Assembly: GCF_023516575.1 (NCBI RefSeq)
Contig: NZ_JAMGBE010000002.1
Coordinates: forward strand, 1-64,000
Length of the DNA: 64,000 nt
DNA from: Sphingomonas hankyongi
Lineage (GTDB): Bacteria > Pseudomonadota > Alphaproteobacteria > Sphingomonadales > Sphingomonadaceae
Direction: 5' to 3'
Position numbers and translations under genes: made by a program. Below, piece by piece: positions 37,901 through 46,669 of the stretch; positions within the stretch are counted from its first letter, which is position 1; each line of letters starts with the position of its first letter. Under the pieces are notes generated by a model. That model saw nothing but the letters and a program-made list of their open reading frames with translations, was not told the origin of the DNA and ran no database searches.

Positions 37901-38290
37901 ATGGCGCAGCCGCGACTGCTGCTGGTCGACGACGAGCCTGTGCTTGCGCAGTTCATGGCCGATGCGGCGCTCGGTTGCGGATTCGTGCCGATCGTCACAT
38001 CCGACGACGAACAGTTTCGAAGCTCCTTTCTGGCCGGGGAACCCGAGATGGTCGCGTTGGACCTCGGGATGCCCGGCATGGATGGAATCGAGCTGCTCCG
38101 GTTCCTTTCAAAGCAGGATTTCAAAGCACCGGTACTGATCGTCAGCGGCTTCGATCGCCGCGTTCTCGAATCAGCTTTCCGGCTCGGCGAAGCTCTGGGC
38201 CTCAACATGGCCGGCCCCCTCGAGAAACCGGTTCGCCTCGATCAGCTCGAGGCCATGCTCAATCAGCTGAAGGCGACGCTCGTCACATGA
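37901..38290 (+). CDS. stand-alone response regulator receiver
   Basis: 129 residues, receiver only. Acidic pair LLLVDDEPV, acceptor Asp in MVALDLGMPGMDG (~55), Thr/Ser switch LIVSGFDRR and Lys in GPLEKPVRLDQL (~108). No output domain. Its stop overlaps the next gene (ATGA), so receiver and EAL enzyme are made together and the receiver likely controls the EAL protein. No cognate histidine kinase is present here. Confidence 0.9.
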   Translation: MAQPRLLLVDDEPVLAQFMADAALGCGFVPIVTSDDEQFRSSFLAGEPEMVALDLGMPGMDGIELLRFLSKQDFKAPVLIVSGFDRRVLESAFRLGEALGLNMAGPLEKPVRLDQLEAMLNQLKATLVT

Positions 38291-39147
38291 GCCGCAGGGC
38301 CGAGGCACGGCTCCTGTCGAACCTCGAGCAGGCGCTCGCGGATCAAAAGCTCTACATGCTGTACCAACCCAAGGTCTCCCTTCGGGACGGGACGCTTACT
38401 CGCGTTGAAGCCCTTGTTCGTTGGGAAGACTCTGAATTGGGATCGGTGGAGCCCTCGCGCTTCATCCCGGTGGCAGAGCAGCATGGGCTCATCGATGACC
38501 TCACCCTGTGGGGGCTTCGGACGATCCTCAGGCAATGGGTAGACTGGCGTGACGATGGGATCGATACGTGCGTAGCCTTAAATATCTCAGCCCTCAGCCT
38601 TGAGCATCTCGACTTCCCTGACCTTGTTGAAAGGATGTGCCGGGCGCTCGACGTCCCCACGGATCGTTTGGTGCTGGAGCTTACGGAAGGAGCAACACAG
38701 CCACTGATCAAGCTGATGGATACGCTGACGCGCTTCCGCATCAAGGGCATAGGCCTCGCCATCGACGACTTCGGCACCGGCTATTCGTCGCTCATGCAGC
38801 TCCGGCAGCTGCCTTTCACGGAAGTGAAAATTGACCAGTCTTTCGTCCGGGACGCGGCGCGGTCGCGTGACTGCCGCCTGATTATTCAGTCTGTCGCCGA
38901 CCTGGCGCATGGGCTCGGCCTGATCGCCACGGCGGAAGGTGTAGAGACGATCGATCAACTTCGACTGGTGCGCGAACTGGGTTGCGACCTCGTCCAGGGC
39001 TTTCTCATCTCGCCCCCGATGGAGGCGTCGTCGTTGCAGGGCTGGAGGCAGCGCTTCCGCAAGGCCTGGCCACGAATGCTGGAGGAAGAAAAGCTCGCCC
39101 TATGGGGCAACGTCGAAACGGATACCCTGAGCGAGGGGCAAATCTGA
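38287..39147 (+). CDS. stand-alone EAL domain c-di-GMP phosphodiesterase
   Basis: 286 residues from an ATG at 38287; a longer frame from 37855 is a shadow of the receiver gene. EAL motifs are complete: YQPKVSLRDGTLTRVEALVRW, VALNISALSL, VLELTEGAT, AIDDFGTGYSSL, TEVKIDQSFVRD and ATAEGVETIDQL. So it should hydrolyse c-di-GMP. Coupled by ATGA to the receiver gene. The end overlaps the convergent aldehyde dehydrogenase by 48 bases. Confidence 0.92.
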   Translation: MSRRAEARLLSNLEQALADQKLYMLYQPKVSLRDGTLTRVEALVRWEDSELGSVEPSRFIPVAEQHGLIDDLTLWGLRTILRQWVDWRDDGIDTCVALNISALSLEHLDFPDLVERMCRALDVPTDRLVLELTEGATQPLIKLMDTLTRFRIKGIGLAIDDFGTGYSSLMQLRQLPFTEVKIDQSFVRDAARSRDCRLIIQSVADLAHGLGLIATAEGVETIDQLRLVRELGCDLVQGFLISPPMEASSLQGWRQRFRKAWPRMLEEEKLALWGNVETDTLSEGQI

Positions 39148-40563
39148 GCCGTAATTGATCGTGTTGGTTTGCCGTCGCATGTAGGCGCGCCAGCTATCCG
39201 ACCCGCTCTCACGCCCTCCGCCGGTCTCCTTTTCTCCGCCAAATGCGCCGCCGATCTCGGCTCCCGATGGCCCGATATTGACGTTGGCGATCCCGCAGTC
39301 CGATCCTGCCGCAGACATGAACCTCTCCGCCTCACGCACATCGTTCGTGAAAATCGAGGAGCTGAGGCCCTGCGGCACCCGATTGTTCAGTTTGATCGCC
39401 TCTTCGAAATCACGGTAACGCAACATGTAAAGGATGGGCGCGAAAGTCTCGTGCAGCACCGAGCCCTCTTGCCGATCCAACTCGACTATCGCGGGGCGCA
39501 CGTAAAAGCCGCCTTGGACGGCATCGACGCGTTCGATGACGTCCCCAAGCACCCGTTTCATGCTCTCGAAAGCGGCTTCGTCGATCAAAGGTCCCATCAA
39601 CGTGCCAGGATCGCGCGGATCTCCCACCGCGACGTTAGCGAACAGCCGCCGAACGCGATCGACCAACTGGTCCGCGACGCTGTCATGCACGATCAATCTT
39701 CGAAGGCTGGTGCAACGCTGTCCTGCCGTTCCAGCGGCGGAAAAAAGGATGGCGCGCGCGGCCAGCTCTAGGTCCGCCGAAGGGCAGACCATCGTGGCAT
39801 TATTGCCGCCCAATTCGAGGAGGACGCGGCCAAAGCGTTGAGCGACGCGCGGGCCGACCGCGCGGCCCATGGCTGTCGATCCCGTCGCCGAAACGAGCGC
39901 TATTCTCGGATCGTCGACGAGCGCCTCTCCGATATCGCGCTCACCCTGCACCAGCTGCACGAGGCCTTCAGGCGCATCGCCAAAAAGGTCGAGGGCTCTT
40001 TTCATTAGAGCCATGACGGCCTCGGCGCAGAGAGGGGTTTTCTCGCTCGGTTTCCAGATGACAGGGTCGCCGCAGACCAGCGCCAGCGCTGCGTTCCATG
40101 CCCAGACGGCGACCGGGAAATTGAAAGCGCTGATGATGAGCACCGGCCCCAGAGGGTGCCATTGCTCCATCATCCGATGTTTTGGCCGCTCGCTGGCGAT
40201 GGTGAGTCCATAAAGCTGGCGCGAAAGACCGACCGCGAAATCGCATATGTCGATCATCTCCTGAACTTCGCCCAGACCCTCCTGCAAGATCTTGCCGCTC
40301 TCCAGCGTAACCAATCGGGCCAGCGGCTCCTTGGCCTCTCTCAGCTGATCGCCAAGCAGGCGCACAAGCTCGCCCCTGCTGGGCGCGGGAACGCTGCGCC
40401 ACGAAACAAATGCCGCGGCCGCGCGCTCGGCAGCATCGCCTGGATTCCCGACGCGGACACCGCCGATAGCGCTGCCGTCAATCGGCGAACGGCTGACCAG
40501 TTCACCCGAATCGGGAATCCCGAAATGCCGCAATAACTCGACAGCATCCTCGGACGGGCTCAT
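39100..40563 (-). CDS. aldehyde dehydrogenase (ALDH7/L-aminoadipate-semialdehyde dehydrogenase-like)
   Basis: 487 residues from an ATG at 40563 overlapping the aminotransferase stop (ATGA). ALDH marks: NFPVAVWAWNAALALVCGD, VSATGSTAMGRAV, catalytic Glu in LLELGGNNATMV, and Cys in SAAGTAGQRCTSLRRL. The C-terminus is GAFGGEKETGGGRESGSDSW then RRQTNTINYG, typical of ALDH7 (AmaB, antiquitin). It oxidises the semialdehyde of lysine breakdown to aminoadipate. The neighbouring aminotransferase fits a catabolic pair, though the exact amino acid is inferred. Confidence 0.88.
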   Translation of the reverse strand: MSPSEDAVELLRHFGIPDSGELVSRSPIDGSAIGGVRVGNPGDAAERAAAAFVSWRSVPAPSRGELVRLLGDQLREAKEPLARLVTLESGKILQEGLGEVQEMIDICDFAVGLSRQLYGLTIASERPKHRMMEQWHPLGPVLIISAFNFPVAVWAWNAALALVCGDPVIWKPSEKTPLCAEAVMALMKRALDLFGDAPEGLVQLVQGERDIGEALVDDPRIALVSATGSTAMGRAVGPRVAQRFGRVLLELGGNNATMVCPSADLELAARAILFSAAGTAGQRCTSLRRLIVHDSVADQLVDRVRRLFANVAVGDPRDPGTLMGPLIDEAAFESMKRVLGDVIERVDAVQGGFYVRPAIVELDRQEGSVLHETFAPILYMLRYRDFEEAIKLNNRVPQGLSSSIFTNDVREAERFMSAAGSDCGIANVNIGPSGAEIGGAFGGEKETGGGRESGSDSWRAYMRRQTNTINYGSDLPLAQGIRFDVAP

Positions 40564-41714
40564 GAAAATATCTCCTTGGCTTTCAACATCGCAGCGACGC
40601 CCGCATCGATCGTCTCGTCTTTCTTGCCGAAGCACAGGCGCACAAGGTGGCGGCAGGCATTTTCCTCGGCGAATGCCGAAAGCGGCACGACAGCCACCCC
40701 CGCTTGCTCGACCGCTGCGATCGCGAATTCTTCGTCGGACACGGCTATGCCCGACGCATCCAGATCGACGCACAGAAAATATGTCGAGGCAGCTTCCAGC
40801 ACTTCATATCCGCCGGCGCGGAGACCCTCTGTCATACGGTTGCAAGCTCGGGCGAAGCGCTGCCGCATCGGGTCAAGCCATGCATCGCCCTCCGTCAATC
40901 CGTACGCCACGGCCACCTGCAGGTTCGGAGCGGTTGAAAAGGTTAGGAACTGGTGAGCGCGCGCAACCACGCCGGCAAGGTCAGGCGAAGCGGCGATCCA
41001 ACCGACCTTCCAACCCGTCAACGAAAAGATCTTCCCCGCCGAGCCGATCTTGATCACGCGTTCCGCCATTCCAGGGAGCGAAGCCAACGGCGTAAAATGG
41101 CGCTCGCCAAGCACGACATGCTCCCACACTTCATCGCTAATGACGACGAGGTCATGCTGTTTCGCGAGGTCCGCAATGGTCTGCAGTTCTTCAAGGTCGA
41201 ACAAACGCCCGGTTGGATTGTGCGGATTGTTGAAAATGATTGCGCGGGTCTTGGGACTTACCGCAGCCTCGATCAACTGCCGCTCAACCCGCCAATTCGG
41301 CGGCCGCAGGGCGACCTCGGCAGGTGTTCCCCCTGCCCTGCGCACCATCGGCGCATAACTGTCATAAGCCGGTGTAAGCAGGATCACTTCGTCGCCGGGC
41401 GCGACCGTCGCCAGGATTGATGCTCCCAGGGCTTCGGTAGCTCCGCTCGTGACGCAAATCTCTTCCGCAGTCAGCGCGAGGCTTTGATGGCGACTGTAAT
41501 GGTTCGCAACGGCCGCCCGCAGCTCCGCGAGGCCACGCGAAGGCGGATATTGGTTAGAACCGTTTCGGAGCGCCGCTGCGGCGGCTTCCAAGATCTCGGG
41601 CGGCCAGCCGAAATCTGGAAACCCCTGGCCTAGGTTCACCGCACCGTGTTTGGTCGCGAGAGCCGACATTCGCTCGAACACGCTTACTTTCATTTGCTGA
41701 TACAATGGATTCAC
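40560..41714 (-). CDS. PLP-dependent class I aminotransferase
   Basis: 384 residues, fold type I. Marks: VNLGQGFPDFGWPPEIL near the start (as in kynurenine/methionine aminotransferases), TSGATEALGASILA, NNPHNPTGRLF (~170), VISDEVWEHV (~200), and the PLP lysine in IGSAGKIFSLTGWKVGW (~235). Substrate specificity cannot be read from the sequence. ATGA-coupled to the aldehyde dehydrogenase. Confidence 0.9.
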   Translation of the reverse strand: MNPLYQQMKVSVFERMSALATKHGAVNLGQGFPDFGWPPEILEAAAAALRNGSNQYPPSRGLAELRAAVANHYSRHQSLALTAEEICVTSGATEALGASILATVAPGDEVILLTPAYDSYAPMVRRAGGTPAEVALRPPNWRVERQLIEAAVSPKTRAIIFNNPHNPTGRLFDLEELQTIADLAKQHDLVVISDEVWEHVVLGERHFTPLASLPGMAERVIKIGSAGKIFSLTGWKVGWIAASPDLAGVVARAHQFLTFSTAPNLQVAVAYGLTEGDAWLDPMRQRFARACNRMTEGLRAGGYEVLEAASTYFLCVDLDASGIAVSDEEFAIAAVEQAGVAVVPLSAFAEENACRHLVRLCFGKKDETIDAGVAAMLKAKEIFS

Positions 41715-41824
41715 GGCCGCTCGTCGCTCCTTGGGCTCGCCATAGCGTCAGTCCCGACGCAGCAAAGCAACTTTCACAGTCGGCCTGCATTCGCACCTGA
41801 CACTCAGTTGGCATGAGGAATGCG

Positions 41825-42082
41825 ATGGCCGCGCGTAAAGCGACCCTGTACCGGATGGTACTTCCCGACCATATCTGTCCCTTCGGGGTCCGTGCGCTGC
41901 AAATGCTGCAGCATGCTGGCTACCAAATAGACGACCGGATTCTGTCTACCCGGCTCGAGGTTGAAGACTACAAGGCGAAGCACGGCGTCGTGACCACGCC
42001 CCAGATTTTTATCGATGACGAACTGATCGGCGGACGCGACGACCTGGAACGCTATCTGGCGAACGAAGCCGCCACGGTTTGA
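41825..42082 (+). CDS. glutaredoxin-like protein (single-Cys CPFG)
   Basis: 85 residues from an ATG at 41825, chosen because AGGAA lies just before it; an ATG at 41813 is the alternative. Glutaredoxin fold: KATLYRMVLPDHICPFGVRALQML with only one Cys in the CPxx site (monothiol form), then the cis-Pro in GVVTTPQIFIDDELIGGRDDLERYL. Such proteins reduce mixed disulphides or carry Fe-S. Its end overlaps the convergent GST by 31 bases. Confidence 0.85.
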   Translation: MAARKATLYRMVLPDHICPFGVRALQMLQHAGYQIDDRILSTRLEVEDYKAKHGVVTTPQIFIDDELIGGRDDLERYLANEAATV

Positions 42083-42726
42083 GCTTCCGCTTCGTGGGAG
42101 TTCTCGCGCGCGAGAACCCGGCGGACGGCGTCTCGGTCGAGAACGCGCTCCACAATCGCGCTCCACTTCGGGCATTCCGCTTCGATGTCGAAATCCAGCC
42201 GCCACGACCACCCATGGAACGGCACGAGGTACATATCGGCGATTGAATAAGCATTTCCCGCAGCCCATTCGTCGCCGAGCCGGCGCTCCACTTCGCGATA
42301 TAGGGCGATCGTGTTTCGCCTGCCCTGTTCGACCAGAGCGTGCACGCAGGCGAAGTCCTGGCTTACGAACCGGTGCGGACGTCGAAACTGTGCATATGCG
42401 ACATGGACGCTGCTCGAGAGGAACGCCAGCCACTCGAAACATCGGGCATGCTCAATGGAGGAAACGGCGGGGATGAGTCCCGCGCCAGTTTTTAGCGACG
42501 CTATGTAGGTCAGCAGCGCTGGAACTTCCGTAACCGTGCGTTCTTCCATGACGAGCGCCGGGACGCGGCCAGCCGGATTTACCGCGAGGAATCCAGGTGA
42601 CAGCTGCTCACCGGCGGTAAGATCCACGCACCGGGCCTCGAACTCTGCGCCGACCTCTTCAAGCGCGATGTGCGGCGCAATCGAACAGGCGTTCCGTGCG
42701 TAATAGAAGACCATGGGTTTGCTCAT
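42052..42726 (-). CDS. glutathione S-transferase (beta-like)
   Basis: 224 residues from an ATG at 42726. N-terminal thioredoxin-like domain: VFYYARNACSIAPHIALEEVG with the Cys typical of bacterial beta-class enzymes, then VNPAGRVPALVME and TEVPALLTYIA. All-helical C-terminal domain with GNAYSIADMYLVPF. It conjugates or reduces using glutathione, but the substrate is unknown. Convergent with the glutaredoxin-like gene. Confidence 0.9.
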   Translation of the reverse strand: MSKPMVFYYARNACSIAPHIALEEVGAEFEARCVDLTAGEQLSPGFLAVNPAGRVPALVMEERTVTEVPALLTYIASLKTGAGLIPAVSSIEHARCFEWLAFLSSSVHVAYAQFRRPHRFVSQDFACVHALVEQGRRNTIALYREVERRLGDEWAAGNAYSIADMYLVPFHGWSWRLDFDIEAECPKWSAIVERVLDRDAVRRVLARENSHEAEAQTVAASFAR

Positions 42727-42822
42727 GCGCCGATTATCGCCGTCTGCGAGGAGCCACGGCCAGTCAAAAGGCTTCACAAGCGCGGTGAGCAATTTTCATC
42801 GAGCCGCTGGGGCCCGGTCTTT

Positions 42823-43380
42823 TCAGGTTCGGCGCCGCTTGAAGACGATGCTCACGAGTGGGACCTCGCCTTTGCGCGTCAACGCCACGGAATCGAAACG
42901 GCGGACATCGCCTTCGAATTTCTCGGTGAAGAGCAAGCGCATCCACGTTCCGTCAGGCTGGGGCATATTGGCCGACCAGGTGATGGTTTTGGTGGTCGCG
43001 TCCCAGCGCCCGTCATCCATGCGGATTTGCGCGTCATTGTTATCGACCCAAATGCCGCTGAGCCTGCCTTTGGTCCGGTCGAAGCCCCAGATGCCGGTGC
43101 CTTCATAGGGGGTGCCATCGACGTGGAATTCGTTGATGATCCACATGCCGCCGGAACGAAGCCGATTGACCTGTACGCCCTTGGCTTTTCGCTTGTCAGT
43201 CTCTGCGGACGGAAAAGTTATGTCGGCGTCCCAGGTGCCAGCCTCCATGGCCAGGATTTCCTTGGTCGATTCCGCGGTCAGCGGCGTTACAGCCGCCGTT
43301 TGAACATTCGATTGGGCGCTCACAGGAACGGCGAACGTGGCCATCGCAGCGCCGATCATAATGGCAACTGGTATACGCAT
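42823..43380 (-). CDS. exported DUF1579-like protein
   Basis: 185 residues from an ATG at 43380. Signal peptide IPVAIMIGAAMATFAVPVSAQS. Body: MEAGTWDADITFPS near the start of the domain, then RSGGMWIINEFHVDG, YEGTGIWGFDRTKGRLSGIWVD and FTEKFEGDVRRF, the usual beta-barrel pattern of DUF1579. The function is not known. Likely periplasmic. Confidence 0.8.
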   Translation of the reverse strand: MRIPVAIMIGAAMATFAVPVSAQSNVQTAAVTPLTAESTKEILAMEAGTWDADITFPSAETDKRKAKGVQVNRLRSGGMWIINEFHVDGTPYEGTGIWGFDRTKGRLSGIWVDNNDAQIRMDDGRWDATTKTITWSANMPQPDGTWMRLLFTEKFEGDVRRFDSVALTRKGEVPLVSIVFKRRRT

Positions 43381-43510
43381 GGATTTCCCCCGGGGCTTTG
43401 CTGTCCTCGCGCCGTTAGGATGTCGCCTCGCGCTCAGGTCGTGCTTTTCGACCAACCGCGTTGCTGAAGCGGCGAGCATCAGCCTCAGGTTATTCGGACC
43501 ACTAGGCAAT

Positions 43511-43552
43511 AAAAAGCGGCGGGGAGTTTCCTCCCCGCCGCCAGTTTTTTTT
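43511..43552 (-). terminator. strong two-way rho-independent terminator
   Basis: Perfect 11-base stem (43516..43526 with 43531..43541) and a TTTC loop, with A-run before (43511..43515) and T-run after (43545..43552). It therefore can stop transcription on both strands. On the minus strand it ends the transcript that contains the receptor remnant at 43570..43854. Confidence 0.85.
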
Positions 43553-43569
43553 GACGATCGTTCGTCGGT

Positions 43570-43854
43570 TTAGAAGCGCAGGCGCGCACCGGCGTAATAG
43601 CGACGTCCGAAGATGTCGTAGACGCTGGCTGCGGTATCCGCACCCGTGTTGTTGAATGGCGCGACCATGCCCGCCTCCGACCTGGCCGAGCATACTTCCG
43701 GCGACATTGCCCAATAGCCCGCCAAACATCGATCGTTTGGCCTTCTTTTCGGGGCTTTCCTTGCACTGCTTCGCTTCGGCATTCGCCGCTAGCGATTGTG
43801 TGGACGGAATCACGGCAGCCGTCAGCAGGACGGCGATCAGCATCGCGCGACTCA
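43570..43854 (-). pseudogene. chimeric remnant: 5' piece of a small exported protein joined to the C-terminus of a TonB-dependent receptor
   Basis: Frame one from ATG at 43854 codes a signal peptide (LIAVLLTAAVIPSTQSLAAN) and a small-protein start (CKESPEKKAKRSMFGGLLGN) to about 43678. From ~43668 to the stop at 43570 another frame reads VAPFNNTGADTAASVYDIF and GRRYYAGARLRF, which is the typical last ~30 residues (ending in Phe) of a sphingomonad TonB-dependent receptor. Neither part is whole, and the two are in different frames. If frame one ran on it would pass through the terminator. Most likely a deletion joined two former genes; a sequencing frameshift is an alternative but would not explain the missing ~700 residues. 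Confidence 0.65.
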
Positions 43855-44004
43855 TGTTAAAGCGTTCCCTTCGACAATGTCCGCGTGCAGCTATCCGCGG
43901 CCAGAAAGAGCCGTCGCTGCCTTGTCGATGAAAGCTGCCGAGCGAGCTGCATAGCGCCGGCATTTTGCGACGAACGCAGCGTTGTCTCGACGAGCATAGT
44001 CGAC

Positions 44005-44079
44005 TGGCTGGGGCGGCAGGATTCGAACCTGCGAATGCCGGTACCAAAAACCGGTGCCTTACCACTTGGCGACGCCCCA
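44005..44079 (-). tRNA. tRNA-Gln (anticodon TTG)
   Basis: Cloverleaf seen on the minus strand: acceptor TGGGGCG / CGCCCCA; D arm GCC-AAGTGGTAA-GGC; anticodon arm CCGGT-TTTTGGT-ACCGG with anticodon TTG; T arm GCAGG-TTCGAAT-CCTGC; discriminator G and an encoded CCA (44005..44007). It sits in a ~395-base gene-poor stretch (43855..44250); I see no other gene or clear signal in the rest of that stretch. Confidence 0.95.
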
Positions 44080-44250
44080 GCAGGCGTAATCCGCATGTGC
44101 GGGAGAGCGGGCGCTTATACCCACCGATGCGCCTAAGGGAAGGGCGACAGCAATTCGCCGTTCGCCCATTGGTCGAATCGCTATTCCGGCTTGTACTGCA
44201 GCATCCTAGCAGGGAAGCTGGACATTCATCCGAGGGGGACGGGGAATAAC

Positions 44251-46314
44251 ATGAAGAAGTCATTTCTGCTTGCGTGCGGAGCTATGGCGATCGCTACCGC
44301 AGCCTCAGCCCAGGAGGGTCCGGGTGCGCCCTTCTTTCCACCGTTCGGCTACGATCTCACGGCGTTCGACAGGACGGTAAAGCCCGGCGACGATTTCTTC
44401 CAATACGCGAACGGCAGCTATCTCGCCCGAACGCAGATCCCAGCCGACCGGCCTATCGCTTCGCGCCGCTACGACATGAGCGACCGCACGGAAGCGCAGC
44501 TGATGCGGATCCTTCGGGAGGCATCCGTCGCAGCGCCGGTCGAACCGGCGGACATAAGAGGGAAGGTCGGGGCCTTCTACGCAGCCTATATGAATCAGGC
44601 CGCGATCGACGCTTTGGGCGCACGCGCCTTGGCTCCCGAGATTGACGCCATCCGGGCGGCGCCCGACCTTGCTGCGCTGGCGAGGATGATGGGATCCGGC
44701 AACGGCACCCTCTATCCCTCTCCCTTCAGCCTGACCATCGACACGGACCTCAAGAACCCGGAGGCCTATGCGCTCTATCTCGGCCAGAACGGCCTCGGGC
44801 TTCCCGACCGAGATTATTATTTGAAAGCAGATTTCGCCGGCGAACGGGACGCCTACCGGGCGTATATTCAAACCTTGCTTCAGCTGTCAGGCTGGCCCGA
44901 CCCAGCAACGGCTTCAAACAATGTCCTAGCCTTCGAAACCGCGCTGGCGGAAGCAAGCTGGACGAAGGTGCAGCAACGGGACCTGACGGTTCAATACAAT
45001 CCGTCCTCAAGGGCCGACCTTTCGACGCTCGCTCCGGCATTTCCGTGGGCGAGCTTCCTTGAAGGCGCTGCGGTGGCCGACCGCGACCGCTTCGTGGTGA
45101 CCACGAACACGGCCATGCCGAAGCTTGCCTCGGTGATCGCGTCGACGCCGCTCGACACGGTGAAGGCTTGGATGGCGTTCAGGGTCTCGGATACCGCGGC
45201 GCCGTACCTCTCGCAGCCCTTCCTCGACGCCTATTTCGAATTCCGCGAACAGAAGCTCGCCGGCCAGGCGGAGCCCAAGCCGCGGTGGAAGCGCGGGCTC
45301 GCCGCAGTCGCCGGAATGGATTGTGTCGATGCAAGCACTTGCCTCGGCTCGATGAACTGGGCGGTCGGGCAGCTCTATTCCGAGCAATATTTTCCGCCAG
45401 CGACGAAGGCGGCCGTGGATGACCTGATTGGGAACCTCATGAAGGCATTCCGATCTCGGATCGAGAAACTAGACTGGATGTCGCCGCCGACGAAGGCCGA
45501 AGCGCTCAAGAAGCTCGACACCTACCAGATCAAGGTCGGATATCCGGACAAGCCGCGCGATTATTCGGCCATCGCCATTCGTCGCGACGACCTGCTCGGC
45601 AACGTCCGCCGCCTCGCCGCCGCCAACTGGACCTTTTACGCTGACCGCAGCCGCGGACCGGTCGACAAATCAGACTGGATCATGAGCCCGCAGACAAACA
45701 ATGCCTATAATGGCTCGCTTCGCGACATCGTGTTCCCCGCCGCAATCCTCCAGGCGCCCGTCTTCGACGCCCAAGCTGATCCGGCGCTGAACTACGGCGC
45801 AGTTGGTGCAGTAATCGGCCACGAGCTCACCCACGGCTTCGACGATCAGGGTCGGACGATCGATGCAGCCGGCGCTCTCCGCGACTGGTGGACACCTAAA
45901 GACGCCGCCGAATTCAAGCGTCGCGCGAAGATCCTCGGCGACCAATATGCGAAGTTCGAGCCGGTGCCCGGCGTTCATATCAACCCGGACCTGACGATGG
46001 GCGAGAATATCGCGGACCTCGGTGGCCTAGCGATGGCACTCGACGCCTATCACCTGTCTCTCAATGGCAAGGCGGCACCTGTTCTCGGCGGCCTGACGGG
46101 AGAGCAGCGCGTTTTCCTCGGCTGGGCGCAAGCCTGGGCAGGCAAGGCAACGCCCGAAGAAATCAAGCGCTATACGACCAGCGACCCGCACAGCTTCCGG
46201 AAGTATCGCGTCAATGGCGTCGTTCCGAACATCGACCAATGGTATGCGGCGTTCGGCATCAAGCCAGGCGACAAGCTTTACATCCCGAAGGAAAAGAGAG
46301 CGCGCATCTGGTAA
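44251..46314 (+). CDS. M13 family zinc metallopeptidase (neprilysin/PepO-like), exported
   Basis: 687 residues from an ATG at 44251 with GAGGGGGACGGGG before it. Signal peptide KKSFLLACGAMAIATAASAQ. N-terminal domain start KPGDDFFQYANGSYLARTQIP. Zinc motif HELTHGFDDQGR at residue ~524 and the third ligand in GENIADLGGLAMAL (~582); substrate-binding NAYNGSLRDIVFPAAIL and the terminal Trp region. Cleaves peptides in the periplasm or outside. Part of the peptide-use theme. Confidence 0.95.
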   Translation: MKKSFLLACGAMAIATAASAQEGPGAPFFPPFGYDLTAFDRTVKPGDDFFQYANGSYLARTQIPADRPIASRRYDMSDRTEAQLMRILREASVAAPVEPADIRGKVGAFYAAYMNQAAIDALGARALAPEIDAIRAAPDLAALARMMGSGNGTLYPSPFSLTIDTDLKNPEAYALYLGQNGLGLPDRDYYLKADFAGERDAYRAYIQTLLQLSGWPDPATASNNVLAFETALAEASWTKVQQRDLTVQYNPSSRADLSTLAPAFPWASFLEGAAVADRDRFVVTTNTAMPKLASVIASTPLDTVKAWMAFRVSDTAAPYLSQPFLDAYFEFREQKLAGQAEPKPRWKRGLAAVAGMDCVDASTCLGSMNWAVGQLYSEQYFPPATKAAVDDLIGNLMKAFRSRIEKLDWMSPPTKAEALKKLDTYQIKVGYPDKPRDYSAIAIRRDDLLGNVRRLAAANWTFYADRSRGPVDKSDWIMSPQTNNAYNGSLRDIVFPAAILQAPVFDAQADPALNYGAVGAVIGHELTHGFDDQGRTIDAAGALRDWWTPKDAAEFKRRAKILGDQYAKFEPVPGVHINPDLTMGENIADLGGLAMALDAYHLSLNGKAAPVLGGLTGEQRVFLGWAQAWAGKATPEEIKRYTTSDPHSFRKYRVNGVVPNIDQWYAAFGIKPGDKLYIPKEKRARIW

Positions 46315-46323
46315 GCGGGGCGG

Positions 46324-46662
46324 ATGGCAGAGTCGGCGATCCACGATTTTCACGCCCACCTCTATTTCGATCCCGAAGAGGTCGAGAGAGCTCGAGCCGT
46401 TGCCGAGGCGGCGCATGAGCGATTCGGAGTAGCGGTCGGCCACTTCCACCAACGGCCCGTCGGCCCGCACCCGCGTGGCAGCGTTCAGTTGACCGTTCCG
46501 ACCGACCAGTTTGGCGACGTCGCCCAATGGCTTACGCTAAATCGAAACGGACTGACCGTTTTCGCCCACGCGGAGACTGGAGACGACGTCGCCGATCACA
46601 CGCGCCATGTCGTCTGGTTCGGCCCGAGCGAACAGCTCGATCTTTCGATTTTCGGACTCTAG
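46324..46662 (+). CDS. DOPA 4,5-dioxygenase family protein
   Basis: 112 residues. Family marks: IHDFHAHLYFDPEE (His residues), VGHFHQRPVGPHPRGSVQLTV with the conserved GPHP, and TVFAHAETGDDVADHT. Family founders cleave DOPA rings, but bacterial members are mostly uncharacterised. Begins ten bases after the M13 stop, probably co-transcribed. Confidence 0.9.
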   Translation: MAESAIHDFHAHLYFDPEEVERARAVAEAAHERFGVAVGHFHQRPVGPHPRGSVQLTVPTDQFGDVAQWLTLNRNGLTVFAHAETGDDVADHTRHVVWFGPSEQLDLSIFGL

Positions 46663-46669
46663 TGCAGGG

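Noticed and set aside
37855-39147. A single 430-codon receiver-EAL fusion
   Set aside because: The upstream part of that frame is a shadow of the receiver gene; receiver and EAL lie in different frames joined by ATGA.
43502-43854. Complete 117-codon frame from the small protein start
   Set aside because: It would read through a strong terminator and its end has no protein character, while another frame gives a clear receptor end; called a remnant instead.
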